Shown piece after piece: positions 33,802 through 42,667 of a stretch of 64,000 nt of DNA (the stretch's first letter is position 1; each line of letters begins with the position of its first letter). The stretch spans positions 186,001 to 250,000 of the forward strand of contig NZ_JBGUAX010000007.1 in assembly GCF_041821065.1 (NCBI RefSeq), in the 5' to 3' direction. Under the pieces are notes generated by a model that was not told where the DNA came from, searched no databases, and was given only the letters and a program-made list of their open reading frames with translations. The stretch comes from Egicoccus sp. AB-alg2. Its GTDB lineage: Bacteria > Actinomycetota > Nitriliruptoria > Nitriliruptorales > Nitriliruptoraceae. The translations under genes and the position numbers were made by a program.

Positions 33802-33815
33802 GTTCCACGTGGAAC
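33802..33815. promoter_or_regulatory. parS: parS-like site 2
   Basis: GTTCCACGTGGAAC, identical to site 1 and 44 bp from it. Confidence 0.88.
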
Positions 33816-33827
33816 GTCTGCTGCGCG

Positions 33828-33841
33828 GTTCCACGTGGAAC
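33828..33841. promoter_or_regulatory. parS: parS-like site 3
   Basis: GTTCCACGTGGAAC, identical, 26 bp after site 2. Confidence 0.88.
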
Positions 33842-34617
33842 GTGGCGCGGCGCCGGCTACGTGAAGCATTTGCGAGCACTGCCCGCTGGACGGGACGTTC
33901 CCCTGCCCGCGCCCCCGATTTCTTCGACCCGGTTGTGAGGCGGCGGCAGACGCCGCCAGCTGCAACGGCCCCAGCGCCACCGGGCCTGGGGCGATGGACC
34001 CCCCCCCCGCTGCGCGCAGCCCGAGACAACGCGACGACCCTCTAGGCGGACGGCCGAGGTACCGCGAGCGGGGCTTGGTCGCTGCCTCGCCCAAGGGGCC
34101 CGACCAATGCCCGCGACGCTTCACGGCGCATCGGGGCGAGGGTCCGCCGGCGGCTTTCGCGCGACGTGCCGGGCGGGACGGGGGCGCCGTCCCGTCGGAC
34201 CTCGTCGACGAGGCGCGACGCTGGCTCGCACGGGCCACCACACTTCGTCCGACGTCACGTTCGCCTCTGGGTAGGCACCGAGTTCACGGCTGGCTGCCGT
34301 CAATACCCCTCGGGAGCACTGCCAGGCCATGTTCCGGACTCGCCACTCTGCGTCGAGACACGAGACCGGGTAGGTGCGCCGGGGCGACTCGGCCGTCGGG
34401 CTCCAGCGGCAGGTGCCCAGCGCATCGGTGCTGGAGGCGGTCGACCCTGCTGTCGGAGGTGGTTCCGGCGGTTTGACGGCCCTCGCCCGGCAAGCGCGCC
34501 GGCGTCGAGCGTGTTGGCGCCCGTGCTCGGCCGGCCCCTGCGCCGTATCCGGGAGCGTCTGCCGGCCGCGCTCCCGATCAAACGGAACGCCCGGTGGCTC
34601 TTCACTCCGGTCCCCGC

Positions 34618-34631
34618 GTTCCACGTGGAAC
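34618..34631. promoter_or_regulatory. parS: parS-like site 4
   Basis: GTTCCACGTGGAAC, identical, isolated inside the gene-free region. Confidence 0.86.
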
Positions 34632-36154
34632 ACGGCGGTGACCGTGACTTCGCCACGCTGACACCCAGTTCCTCAGCGCGTCGAAGCCGCCGTCCGCCAG
34701 CCAGGCGCCACGAGAACAAGCGGCGTGCTGGACAGACCAGCTACCGCGGCAGAGCGGGCGACCGCTGCCGGGCCACTGGCGGGACACGGCCGACGGTGCG
34801 CTGGCTACATCGCAATGGTCGAAGCGGGAAGCGTGCCGGGGCGCAGCCCCCGTCGGCGTGGCCACGGAGCACGTCGGGGTGATCCGGCGGCCTGGTAGCG
34901 CAGGCTGGCCTCTGAGGCGGCGCCGCCCGTCCGACGCTGCCGCATGACGAGCCAGGGCGGACGGGCAACCCCCCGTCGCTTCCCACGCGCCGGCAGGTTC
35001 GTAGGGCCCGGGCCCGGAGACCGCCGTCGGTCGCCACGCCCAGGGATGGAAACCGAGGCGGTGCCGCCCCCCAGGCCGCGATGGGCGGTCGTGTCCCCGG
35101 TCAAGGCTTCGTCGTTCAGGAAGGCGCCCGCCGTGATGATCACGGGCATGCTCGAACGCAAACGACGGTCGCAGGCGTCGGTGCCGCCAGGTGGCGCCGG
35201 ACGCAGCGGGGCGAGACCGGGCAACCCGACAGGATCGATCGAGAAAGCGCGGCCGAGCGCAGTTCCGACTCGGCTTCGGTCTGCGTTCATGGCTGTGCGC
35301 GGTGAACGCTCATCAGGCCGCTGGTGCGGCCTGTGGTGCGCGGGCCGAGACAACGGTCTCCCCGGCAACTCGTCACACGCGGCATCTGAGCGCGTTTCCC
35401 CTGGTCAGCCGGGGTCGACGCGCGGCATGGCGCCGGGAATGTGTGCCGAAGCACCGTCGCACCAGCCTCGCAATGTCGACCTGTCCGTACATCCCGATCG
35501 ACTTGTCGATAGGAAGACAAAAAGCATCCCGCAGCTTGCTCGCCGGCAGCCGAACACCGCGCGCGTCACGCTGCCGCTGGACCGGTCGCAACGCCGTAGG
35601 CGTCGAGTCCGCGCAGCGTCCCGACACCAACATGGCCGCGACCACTGATCGACGCTTGGGCGCCTCGGGAAGGGCGATGCCGCAGTCGCGACGCGGTTGC
35701 GGAGGCGCATCGCGGCGCCGGCGCGAAGGCGACGCGACCGCGTGGCGACGTGTGTCGAACCCCCCCGATGCTCGGCGAAGTCGGACGTCACCGCTCGCCG
35801 CGCCGATGCAGAGCCGGAACCGTGACCAGGCGCGCCGACGACGATGGACGGGCCCGACGCCGTCGACACGGTTGCACCGGTACGTCGTCAGGCCCAGCCC
35901 GGCCCGGACGCCTCGCCGGACGCGGGCGCACCACCGTGGGCCCGTCGCTCCACGGAACGGCTCACCTCATGCACACCTGGTCCGGCTCGCGAGCCGCCGG
36001 GGTGGTCGCGGGCGATCACCACCCGAGCCTGCTGCGCACCCGACGGCACAAGCCCACACGTCGCCTCGACCGGCACCCCGTCGGCCAACGCCTCGACACG
36101 TGGCTCACTGCCAGAGCGCTGGTCGTGGATCCGTCCCGGTCGCGAGCAGCAGGC

Positions 36155-36168
36155 GTTCCACGTGAAAC
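36155..36168. promoter_or_regulatory. parS: parS-like site 5 (asymmetric variant)
   Basis: GTTCCACGTGAAAC is half this window's variant and half the canonical parS. It is 58 bp from the jag stop codon. Confidence 0.84.
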
Positions 36169-36226
36169 GAGAACGGCGGCCGAAGGCCGCCGGTTCTCGA
36201 GGTGAGGGGAGGCGCCGTACGAGCGG

Positions 36227-36955
36227 TCAGTCGTCGAGTTCGATGATCACTCGCCGCGCCGGCTCACGGCCCTGGGAGCGGCTGACGACACCATCGTATT
36301 CGGCGACCAGGTGGTGGATGGCCTTGCGCTCGAAGACGTCCATCGGCTCCAGGCGCACGGGGTCGCCGGTGTCGAGCACCTCGTCGATGGCTTCCTCGGC
36401 CTTCTCCAGCAGCTTCTCCAGGCGACGGGACCGGTAGCCCTCGGCGTCGATCTTGACCCGGGACCGGCGCTGGAACTCGCGCTGCAGGGCACAGCGCACC
36501 AGCTCCTGGATCGCCTCGAGCGTCTGGCCCCGGCGTCCGATCAGCGCACCGCTGCCAATCTCGACGACCTCCACCTCGGCGTGGTCGTCGTGGACCCGGA
36601 TCCGCAGGTCCCCGGGCAGCTCCAGCGCGTCGAGGAGACCCTCGAGGAAATCGGCGGCGGCGTCGGCCTCGTCGTCCAGCGCCTCGGGCGTGATGAGCTC
36701 GGATTCCTCGCTGCGGTCCTCGTCGCCGTCGAAGGCCTCGTCCTCAGCGACGTCGTCGCGCTCGGCTTCGTCGCGTTCCCGGCGGAGATCGCCAGCGACC
36801 GTCAGGTCGACCCGCAGTTCACCAGTGAAGTCGTCGGCCCCCGGGGCGTCGAGGCTCAGGTCGACCTTCTCCGGTGCGCAGTCGAGCAGGGTGGCCACGG
36901 CGGCGGTCAGCGCTTCCTCGAGCGACTCGCCCCGGACATCGATACGTCGGCTCAT
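36227..36955 (-). CDS. jag: Jag/KhpB RNA-binding protein
   Basis: This 242-residue protein starts at ATG 36955. The N-terminal Jag_N domain (RGESLEEALTAAVATLL) is followed by an acidic linker, a KH domain with the GxxG loop as GRRG (VVEIGSGALIGRRGQTLEAI), and an R3H domain at the end (RLEPMDVFERKAIHHLVAE, then GREPARRV). KhpB binds RNA and influences division and wall growth. It is the last gene of the rpmH-rnpA-yidD-yidC-jag operon, 15 bases after yidC. Confidence 0.94.
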   Translation of the reverse strand: MSRRIDVRGESLEEALTAAVATLLDCAPEKVDLSLDAPGADDFTGELRVDLTVAGDLRRERDEAERDDVAEDEAFDGDEDRSEESELITPEALDDEADAAADFLEGLLDALELPGDLRIRVHDDHAEVEVVEIGSGALIGRRGQTLEAIQELVRCALQREFQRRSRVKIDAEGYRSRRLEKLLEKAEEAIDEVLDTGDPVRLEPMDVFERKAIHHLVAEYDGVVSRSQGREPARRVIIELDD

Positions 36956-36970
36956 GACACGTGCTCCAGA

Positions 36971-38128
36971 TCAGCGGTCGCGCGCATCGCCGCCCCGTCG
37001 GGGGAGGTGATCACGCTTCTTCGAGGTTCGAGGTTCCTTGGAGGCCGCCGGCCGCTCGTCGGGCCGACGGTCCCCTGGCTGGTCGGGCTTCTTGCCGTCA
37101 CGACCCGACCGGGCGCTGCCGGTGCCGCGCGTCGACCCGCCGGCCTTGGGGCCACTGCCCGCGTCCTTGCCGTCGCCGCCCTTGCCGTTGCTGCTCTTGC
37201 CGTCGGCACCCTTGCCGTTGGCGCCCTTGCCGTTGGCGCCCTTGCCGTTGGCGCCTTTGCCGTTGGCGCCCTTGCCGTTGGCGCCCTTGCCGTTGCCCTT
37301 GGCCGGCTTGGTGCGTCGAGCGGCCTCACCACCCGGGTGATCGGCGAGCGTGCCGATCTCCGCCTCGTGCTTCACCTCCCGGAGAATGATGGCCTGCTGC
37401 GCGACCTGCCACACGTTCGTGGTGACCCAGTAGAGGAGGATGCCCAGGGGGAAGTTGATCGAGATGAAGGCCAGGAACAGCGGCATGATGTACAGCAGCA
37501 TCTTCTGCTGCTGGGCCATGGGGTTGTCGGCCATCTGGGCGGCGTTGCGCGCCATCATCTGCTTCTGCGACCAGAACATCGTTCCGGACATCAGCACGAT
37601 GAGCAGCCAGCCGGGCCAGCCCGCGGCCCGGACCAGCATCTCCAGGCCGCCCTCGCCGAACGCGGTGAAGAAGTAGAACGGCGCGCCGTTGAGCTCCCCG
37701 CCCTCCTGGCCGGCGTACCGCAGGGTCCAGAACAGCGCCAGGAAGATCGGCGCCTGCAGCAGCAGCGGCAGACAGCTGGCGGCCGGGTTGACGCCCTCGC
37801 GCGAGTAGAGCGCCATCTGCTCCTCGTTGAGCTTCTGGCGCTTCGCGCGGTACTGCTCGGGGTCCTTGCGCAGCAGGTCGCGGTCGACCTTGTACTTCTT
37901 CTGGATCTCCTTCAGCTGCGGCGCCAGCGCCTGCATGGCCCGCATGCTGCGGGTCTGCTTGATGGCCAGCGGCAGCAGCGCGACCCGGACCACGATGGTT
38001 AGCAGGATGATCGCCCAGCCCCAGGCGTTCGCACCCGTGAGCGGCTCGACCAGGTCGTGCAGCAGCGTCAGCAGCGCGTCGAGCGCGCCGATCGTGCTGT
38101 CACGGATGGTCTCCCAGAGAGATCCCAC
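36971..38128 (-). CDS. yidC: YidC/Oxa1 family membrane insertase
   Basis: This 385-residue insertase starts at ATG 38128 and has about five TM helices. The conserved core spans residues 15-240, with the hydrophilic-groove Arg in VVRVALLPLAIKQTRSMRAM and the cytoplasmic hairpin rich in Lys/Glu. There is no large periplasmic domain, as in Gram-positive YidC. The C-terminal 110 residues are a basic low-complexity tail built on a KGANG repeat from 15-bp tandem DNA units (37196-37285), followed by a Ser/Arg/Asp-rich end that may contact the ribosome. It inserts membrane proteins alone or with SecYEG. Confidence 0.95.
   Translation of the reverse strand: MGSLWETIRDSTIGALDALLTLLHDLVEPLTGANAWGWAIILLTIVVRVALLPLAIKQTRSMRAMQALAPQLKEIQKKYKVDRDLLRKDPEQYRAKRQKLNEEQMALYSREGVNPAASCLPLLLQAPIFLALFWTLRYAGQEGGELNGAPFYFFTAFGEGGLEMLVRAAGWPGWLLIVLMSGTMFWSQKQMMARNAAQMADNPMAQQQKMLLYIMPLFLAFISINFPLGILLYWVTTNVWQVAQQAIILREVKHEAEIGTLADHPGGEAARRTKPAKGNGKGANGKGANGKGANGKGANGKGANGKGADGKSSNGKGGDGKDAGSGPKAGGSTRGTGSARSGRDGKKPDQPGDRRPDERPAASKEPRTSKKRDHLPRRGGDARDR
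37196..37285 (-). repeat. 15-bp tandem repeat within yidC
   Basis: The unit CTTGCCGTTGGCGCC (plus strand) is repeated five times at 37211-37285 with a single C-to-T change in the fourth copy. A degenerate copy lies at 37196-37210. It encodes KGANG repeats in the YidC tail and is likely to vary in copy number by slippage. Confidence 0.9.
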
Positions 38129-38134
38129 AGCCTT

Positions 38135-38398
38135 CTACTTCCTCGGGGGGACGGGATCGATCCCGCCCACGTTCCACGGATGACAGCGGCCCACGCGCTT
38201 CGCGGCCAGCCAGCCACCGCGCAGCGCGCCGTGCCGGCGGATGGCCTGCACGGCATACGTGGAGCACGACGGCGAGAACCGACAGCGGGGCTGACGCAGC
38301 GGCGCGGTCGCGCGCCACGCCTCGACGAGTGCCAGCAGCACCAGCGCGAGCGGCGAGCGACGTCGTCGCGCCTCGGGCTGGGCCACCGACGTGTTCAT
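38135..38398 (-). CDS. yidD: Membrane protein insertion efficiency factor YidD
   Basis: This 87-residue protein starts at ATG 38398, overlapping the rnpA stop (ATGA). It has the family signature [19 protein letters not shown] and the [13 protein letters not shown] end. YidD assists YidC-dependent insertion at the membrane. It ends six bases before the yidC start, so the genes are tightly coupled. Confidence 0.94.
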   Translation of the reverse strand: MNTSVAQPEARRRRSPLALVLLALVEAWRATAPLRQPRCRFSPSCSTYAVQAIRRHGALRGGWLAAKRVGRCHPWNVGGIDPVPPRK

Positions 38399-38742
38399 GC
38401 CTTGCCGTCCAGGGCGTCCAGACCGCCAGCGAGGTGGCGGATCTCGTCCAGCACGGCGTCCAGTCGGCTCTCCGCACACCCGGCCCGCGCGATCAGCACG
38501 ACGTCGAGGCCGGCCCGCCAGTCGACGTGGCGGGCCGCTTCACGCAACAGGCGTTTGGCACGGTTGCGCGCCACGGCCGAGCCCACGCGACGCGAGGCCA
38601 CGACCGCGATACGCGGGAGGCCGGAGGTGCGCTCGGCACGGACGTGCACCACGGCGAGACGGCCGGCGCGCTGGCGCCGGCCGCGAAGGACCGCAGCGAT
38701 GTCGCGTCCCTCGCGCAGCCGATCGACTGCGACCGGGACCAC
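38395..38742 (-). CDS. rnpA: Ribonuclease P protein component
   Basis: This basic protein, 115 residues from GTG 38742, is the protein cofactor of RNase P for tRNA 5' maturation. The RNR signature is [22 protein letters not shown], and the N-terminal [19 protein letters not shown] is typical. The start is uncertain because no good ribosome site is present; coupling to rpmH, whose stop is five bases upstream, would explain this. Confidence 0.93.
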   Translation of the reverse strand: MVPVAVDRLREGRDIAAVLRGRRQRAGRLAVVHVRAERTSGLPRIAVVASRRVGSAVARNRAKRLLREAARHVDWRAGLDVVLIARAGCAESRLDAVLDEIRHLAGGLDALDGKA

Positions 38743-38747
38743 GATGG

Positions 38748-38882
38748 TCAGGCGCTCAGCGACGCGCGACCACGACGCCGGCGGTTCTTGATGATGGCGC
38801 GACCGGCACGGCTGGACATGCGGGCGCGGAAGCCGTGCTTCTTCGCACGGCGACGGTTGTTGGGCTGAAAGGTGCGCTTCAC
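38748..38882 (-). CDS. rpmH: 50S ribosomal protein L34
   Basis: This 44-residue protein starts at GTG 38882: [20 protein letters not shown] and the Arg/Lys-rich remainder are diagnostic of L34. It is the first gene of the leftward rpmH-rnpA-yidD-yidC-jag operon. The upstream spacer to dnaA (divergent) is about 600 bp. A TACGCT -10-like element lies on this strand at 39062-39057. Confidence 0.96.
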   Translation of the reverse strand: MKRTFQPNNRRRAKKHGFRARMSSRAGRAIIKNRRRRGRASLSA

Positions 38883-39182
38883 GGACCGGCCCCCCTGGGG
38901 TGCGGTGATCGGGTGCACACGGCAGGTCGGGTCCGTTCCGAACAAGAGGAGAGATGGACCGCGAGCCAGCACCGGTGCAGGCAGGACGTGCGCAAAAGCG
39001 TACCCGCCCGCGCGCAAGGCGAGCAACCGTCGCGGCGGGTGGGTCGTCGGGCCGGCAGCGTAGACGCATGGGCGCCGGCGTTTCACACCGGGGCAGCTCG
39101 TCCCACCACGGGTGCTGCGACCGTCAGCACGAAGCGGGTTGGATGTCCAGCGGTTGCGCGCGAAGCGTGCGGCGCAGCGCCG

Positions 39183-39191
39183 TGTGGATAA
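39183..39191 (-). promoter_or_regulatory. Perfect DnaA box upstream of the dnaA promoter
   Basis: TGTGGATAA is the complement of TTATCCACA, the strict high-affinity DnaA box. It lies five bases before the proposed -35, a good site for autoregulation. Confidence 0.8.
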
Positions 39192-39195
39192 CTCC

Positions 39196-39225
39196 TTGCG
39201 ACGGCTCGCTCCAGGCGTGTACGGT
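39196..39225 (+). promoter_or_regulatory. Candidate dnaA promoter
   Basis: TTGCGA (39196-39201) and TACGGT (39220-39225) are 18 bp apart, directly after a DnaA box. The leader to GTG 39486 would be about 255 bases. Confidence 0.5.
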
Positions 39226-39353
39226 CCTCGGCCGTTCGCCGTGCGGAGGCGACGCCCGCCCCAGGGGCAAGTCTTTGTGGCGGGCAGCGACAACCTTCGG
39301 CGAACCTTCCCCCCGCGGCCTGCTCTGCGTCGTTTCGGACGGGTGAGCTGCGC

Positions 39354-39383
39354 TTTCCACACCTGTGGACGCTGTTGTGGACA
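39354..39383. promoter_or_regulatory. DnaA-box group in the dnaA leader
   Basis: TTTCCACA (39354-39361), TGTGGAC (39364-39370) and TTGTGGACA (39375-39383) are three box-like sequences in 30 bp. They lie about 100 bp before the dnaA start. Confidence 0.65.
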
Positions 39384-39485
39384 GTGTCTCGCGGGGGGCG
39401 CAGGCACACGCTGCCGACGCGCGTGGAGCGGGTCCCAGGATCGCCGGACCCGGCGGTTCCTCGACCCGGATCGGCAGGAGCAGGT

Positions 39486-41132
39486 GTGTCACGACCCTCG
39501 ACGCTCGATCTCGACGCACTCTGGGGACAGAGTCTCGAGGCGGTCATGGGAACCGTCTCCTCTCCGGCGCAGCGTCAGTGGCTGGCCGCCACCCAACCGG
39601 TCGGCTTCAGCGACGACACGGTCGTGCTGGCCAGTCCGCACTCCTTCGCGCGCGAGTGGCTCGACACCCGTTGCGGGGATCGGATCCGGCAGGCGCTGTC
39701 CGCGGCGGCGGGTCGTCCGCTGCACGTCGTGATCACGGTCCAGCCACGGCCCGAACCGATCGACCACCTCGCCAGCAGTGACGGGGACCGGTCGCCGACC
39801 GGTGCCTCCGAGCAGGCGCGCTCTGCCGACCACCTGGCCGGCGAGTCGTTCACCGCCGCCTCGTACGTCGACACCGACGGCCGTGCGGCCGACACCTTCG
39901 ACGCCGCCCCGGTCACACCCGACCGCGGCCCGAGCCACACGCCGCTCGGGAACGCCGCCGGGAACGCCGCCGGAGAGGCGGCCCGCGAGCGCGACGGGTC
40001 GCCGCCCGACCGACCACTCCAGGCACCGGGTCGCCCCGCCGGCCCGATCGTCTCCCTGCCGGACCGCCCGGTCCGCACCGACGACGTGGAACCGGAGACC
40101 CAGCTCAACCCGAAGTACTCCTTCGACGACTTCGTCATCGGTTCGTCCAACCGGTTCGCGCACGCAGCCGCCAACGCCGTCGCCGAGGCACCGGCCAAGT
40201 CGTACAACCCGCTCTTCATCTATGGCGGCGCCGGGCTGGGCAAGACCCATCTGCTGCACGCCATCGGCCACTACGTGCGTAACCTCTATCCGCGGCTCAA
40301 GGTGCGCTACATCACCACCGAGCAGTTCACCAACGAGTTCATCAACGCCATCCGTGACGACCGGATCACGACCTTCCAGCGCACCTATCGCCAGGCGGAC
40401 GTCCTGCTCATCGACGACATCCAGTTCCTGGAGCAGAAGGAGCGCACGCAGGAGGAGTTCTTCCACACCTTCAACGCGCTGCACAACGCCGAGAAGCAGA
40501 TCGTCATCTCCAGTGACCGCCCGCCGAAGCAGATCCCCCACCTCGAGGACCGGCTGCGCAGCCGCTTCGAGTGGGGCCTGATGACGGACGTGCAGCCGCC
40601 CGACCTGGAGACCCGCATCGCCATCCTGCGCAAGAAGGCGGAGTCGGACCGCCTCGGCGTCGCACCAGAGGTGCTGGAGCTGATCGCGTCCAAGGTGGAG
40701 TCCAACATCCGCGAGCTCGAGGGTGCGCTCATCCGCGTCAGCGCGTTCGCGAGCCTGCAGCGCTCGTCGGCCGACTCGGCGATGGCGGAGATGGTCCTGA
40801 AGGACCTCTTCCCCGACGACCGGGAGCAGGAGGTCTCGGTCCAGCTCATCATGGACGAGGTGGCCGACTACTTCTCGCTGACGGTGGAGGACCTGTGCTC
40901 GCCTTCGCGCAGCCGCCAGCTGGTGACGGCCCGTCAGATCGCCATGTACCTCGCCCGTGAGCTGACCGACCTGTCGCTGCCACGCATCGGCAAGGCCTTC
41001 GGTGGTCGCGACCACACCACCGTCATGCACGCCAAGTCGAAGATCGCCGGCCTCATGCAGGAACGACGCACCATTTATGACCAGGTCCAGGAACTCACCA
41101 ACCGCATCAAGACCCGGGCGCGGCGTCCGTGA
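39486..41132 (+). CDS. dnaA: Chromosomal replication initiator protein DnaA
   Basis: This 548-residue AAA+ initiator starts at GTG 39486 after AGGAG. Domain I is at 1-90 ([22 protein letters not shown]). A long, variable, acidic and Pro-rich domain II runs to about 205. Domain III starts at [12 protein letters not shown] with Walker [10 protein letters not shown] (about 247) and Walker [11 protein letters not shown]. Domain IV ends with the DnaA signature [11 protein letters not shown]. It binds the boxes in the flanking spacers and opens the origin. Confidence 0.98.
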   Translation: MSRPSTLDLDALWGQSLEAVMGTVSSPAQRQWLAATQPVGFSDDTVVLASPHSFAREWLDTRCGDRIRQALSAAAGRPLHVVITVQPRPEPIDHLASSDGDRSPTGASEQARSADHLAGESFTAASYVDTDGRAADTFDAAPVTPDRGPSHTPLGNAAGNAAGEAARERDGSPPDRPLQAPGRPAGPIVSLPDRPVRTDDVEPETQLNPKYSFDDFVIGSSNRFAHAAANAVAEAPAKSYNPLFIYGGAGLGKTHLLHAIGHYVRNLYPRLKVRYITTEQFTNEFINAIRDDRITTFQRTYRQADVLLIDDIQFLEQKERTQEEFFHTFNALHNAEKQIVISSDRPPKQIPHLEDRLRSRFEWGLMTDVQPPDLETRIAILRKKAESDRLGVAPEVLELIASKVESNIRELEGALIRVSAFASLQRSSADSAMAEMVLKDLFPDDREQEVSVQLIMDEVADYFSLTVEDLCSPSRSRQLVTARQIAMYLARELTDLSLPRIGKAFGGRDHTTVMHAKSKIAGLMQERRTIYDQVQELTNRIKTRARRP

Positions 41133-41509
41133 CCCATCCACAGTTTCCACAGTCGGCTGTGGACAGCCCGTGGACCGGCCTCGGGACGAGGTGTGCACGA
41201 ACGGTGGACACCGGGGGGTCGGTCGTGGACGGACTGAGGACGGCGGTCTCGCACCGGTGGTGGACGAGGCGTGGACAGGTGGTGGAGAATGTCGGGGCGC
41301 CGTGGAAGCACGCCGATGTGATTCGTCGGGCTGGGGATGCCGACGTCGTTCGTCCCCACACCGTCCACGCCACCGAAACCCCGTTTGACCTGCAGGAACA
41401 AGCCATCATCCACACCGTCCACACCCCCTACGAAGACCACGGGATCTCTCTGTTCTCTCTGGTCTTCCATCAGCGGTGTGCACAACCGCACCGGTAGAGA
41501 GGAAGCCAC
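41133..41509. other. oriC: oriC: dnaA-dnaN intergenic region with DnaA boxes
   Basis: This 377-bp spacer lies in the standard actinobacterial oriC position. Strict TCCACA/TGTGGA cores occur at 41137, 41146, 41158, 41409 and 41418. The variant TGTGCACAA is at 41477-41485, and many GTGGAC half-matches lie between. Boxes in the left half mostly read on the minus strand and those in the right half on the plus strand. A pyrimidine-rich stretch (41445-41467) precedes dnaN. The box assignment is by eye. Confidence 0.85.
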
Positions 41510-42622
41510 GTGAAGCTGCGTGCCGAGCGAGCCGAGTTCGCCGAGGCCGTGTCCTGGGCCACCCGCACCGTCGGTGCCCGGGTCACCCTGCCGGCGCTGT
41601 CCGGTGTGCTGCTCGAGGCCGCCGACGGGCGCCTGGTCTGTCGAGCCACCGACCTCGAGGTGGCGGCGGAGATCTCGATCCCCGTGCAGATCGACCAGCC
41701 GGGGCGGGTGCTGCTGCCCGGCCGGCTGCTCTCGCAGCTGGTGGCGCGGTTCCCCGACGCCCCCGTGCAGCTCACCGGCGAGCCGGACCGCGTGGAGATC
41801 ACCTGCGGTCGGGCGACCTTCCACGTCCGCGGCATGCAGGCCGAGGACTTCCCGGCCCTGGCCCAGCCCGCCGAGGACGCCGCGCAGGGCATCGTCAAGG
41901 CCGACGCGTTCGCCCGGCTCGTGTCGCAGGTGGCGCGGGCCGCCTCCTCGGACGAGGGCCGGCCCGTGCTCACCGGCGTCCACCTGGAAGCCACCGGCGA
42001 GACCCTGACCGCGGCCGCGACCGACAGCTACCGCCTGGCGGTGCGCTCGCTGACGTGGGACCAGGCGGTGGAGGGCACCGCGCTGGTGCCGGCCCGCTCG
42101 CTGCAGGAGGCCGCCAAGGCCGCCAGCGAGGTCGGCGGCGCCGTCACGATCGCGCTCGAGCCCGGTCAGGTGTCGTTCCTGTTCGGTGACCGGCGGCTGA
42201 CGACGAAGCTCATCGAGGGCACGTTCCCCAACTACCGCGCCCTGCTGCCCGACGCCCACGAGACCTCGGTGGTGGTCGAGCGCGCCGCCCTGATCGAGGC
42301 TCTGCAGCGCGTGTCGATCGTGGCGATGGGACAGGCCAACACTCCCGTCAGCCTCACGTTCGGCGACGGCAGCGTCGACCTGCAGGCCAGCAACCAGGAG
42401 ATGGGCGACGCGGCCGAGGCCCTGCCCGCGGAGATCGACGGCGAAGGGCTCACGATCGCCTTCAACCCGGGCTTTCTCCTCTCGGGCCTGGAGGCGACCG
42501 GCACCGAGCACATCCGCGTGGAGTTGCGTGACGGCCTCAAGCCCGCGGTCCTGCGGCCGCACGCCGAGGACGGCCAGGTCGACGACCTGACCTACCTGCT
42601 GATGCCGATGCGCGTCAGCTAG
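41510..42622 (+). CDS. dnaN: DNA polymerase III beta sliding clamp
   Basis: This is a 370-residue three-domain clamp. GTG 41510 is preceded by GAGAGGAAG. Typical segments are GVLLEAADGRLVCRATDLEV, FEVRGMQAEDFPALAQP-like text (here FHVRGMQAEDFPAL), the domain III NQEMGDAAEAL, and a C-terminal YLLMPMRVS. It encircles DNA and tethers polymerase III and other clamp-binding proteins. recF follows 45 bases downstream. Confidence 0.97.
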   Translation: MKLRAERAEFAEAVSWATRTVGARVTLPALSGVLLEAADGRLVCRATDLEVAAEISIPVQIDQPGRVLLPGRLLSQLVARFPDAPVQLTGEPDRVEITCGRATFHVRGMQAEDFPALAQPAEDAAQGIVKADAFARLVSQVARAASSDEGRPVLTGVHLEATGETLTAAATDSYRLAVRSLTWDQAVEGTALVPARSLQEAAKAASEVGGAVTIALEPGQVSFLFGDRRLTTKLIEGTFPNYRALLPDAHETSVVVERAALIEALQRVSIVAMGQANTPVSLTFGDGSVDLQASNQEMGDAAEALPAEIDGEGLTIAFNPGFLLSGLEATGTEHIRVELRDGLKPAVLRPHAEDGQVDDLTYLLMPMRVS

Positions 42623-42667
42623 CTCGGCTTGCGGCCCGGCCACCCCCGTCCCCGTCAGGAGCTCCGC

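Larger units (their letters stand above)
33724..36226. other. 2.5-kb gene-free region carrying parS-like sites
   Basis: This is the longest stretch without a convincing gene in the window, between rsmG and jag. Several frames stay open for 150-320 codons, but their products are Arg/Ala/Pro-rich without domain signatures, as expected from base composition. It holds five parS-like palindromes (33758, 33802, 33828, 34618, 36155), a run of ten C (33999-34008), and an ATCGAC-TT-GTCGAT palindrome (35497-35510). I saw no DnaA box, tRNA or known structured RNA. Confidence 0.6.
38883..39485. other. rpmH-dnaA divergent intergenic region
   Basis: This 603-bp region holds the divergent promoters of rpmH and dnaA and four DnaA-box-like sequences (39183-39191, 39354-39361, 39364-39370, 39375-39383). 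Open frames across it are not convincing genes. Confidence 0.7.

Noticed and set aside
33999-34008. Run of ten C as part of a 6C-type structured RNA
   Set aside because: No paired C-loop hairpins are visible around it, so the family pattern is not met.
35191-36165. A 324-codon frame in the rsmG-jag interval as a gene
   Set aside because: No ribosome site, no recognisable motif, and biased Arg/Ala/Ser composition. It also translates through parS site 5.
41506-41517. GCCACGTGAAGC at the dnaN start as a sixth parS
   Set aside because: It has the CACGTG core but lacks the GTTC/T and RAAC arms on both sides. It is the dnaN start region.
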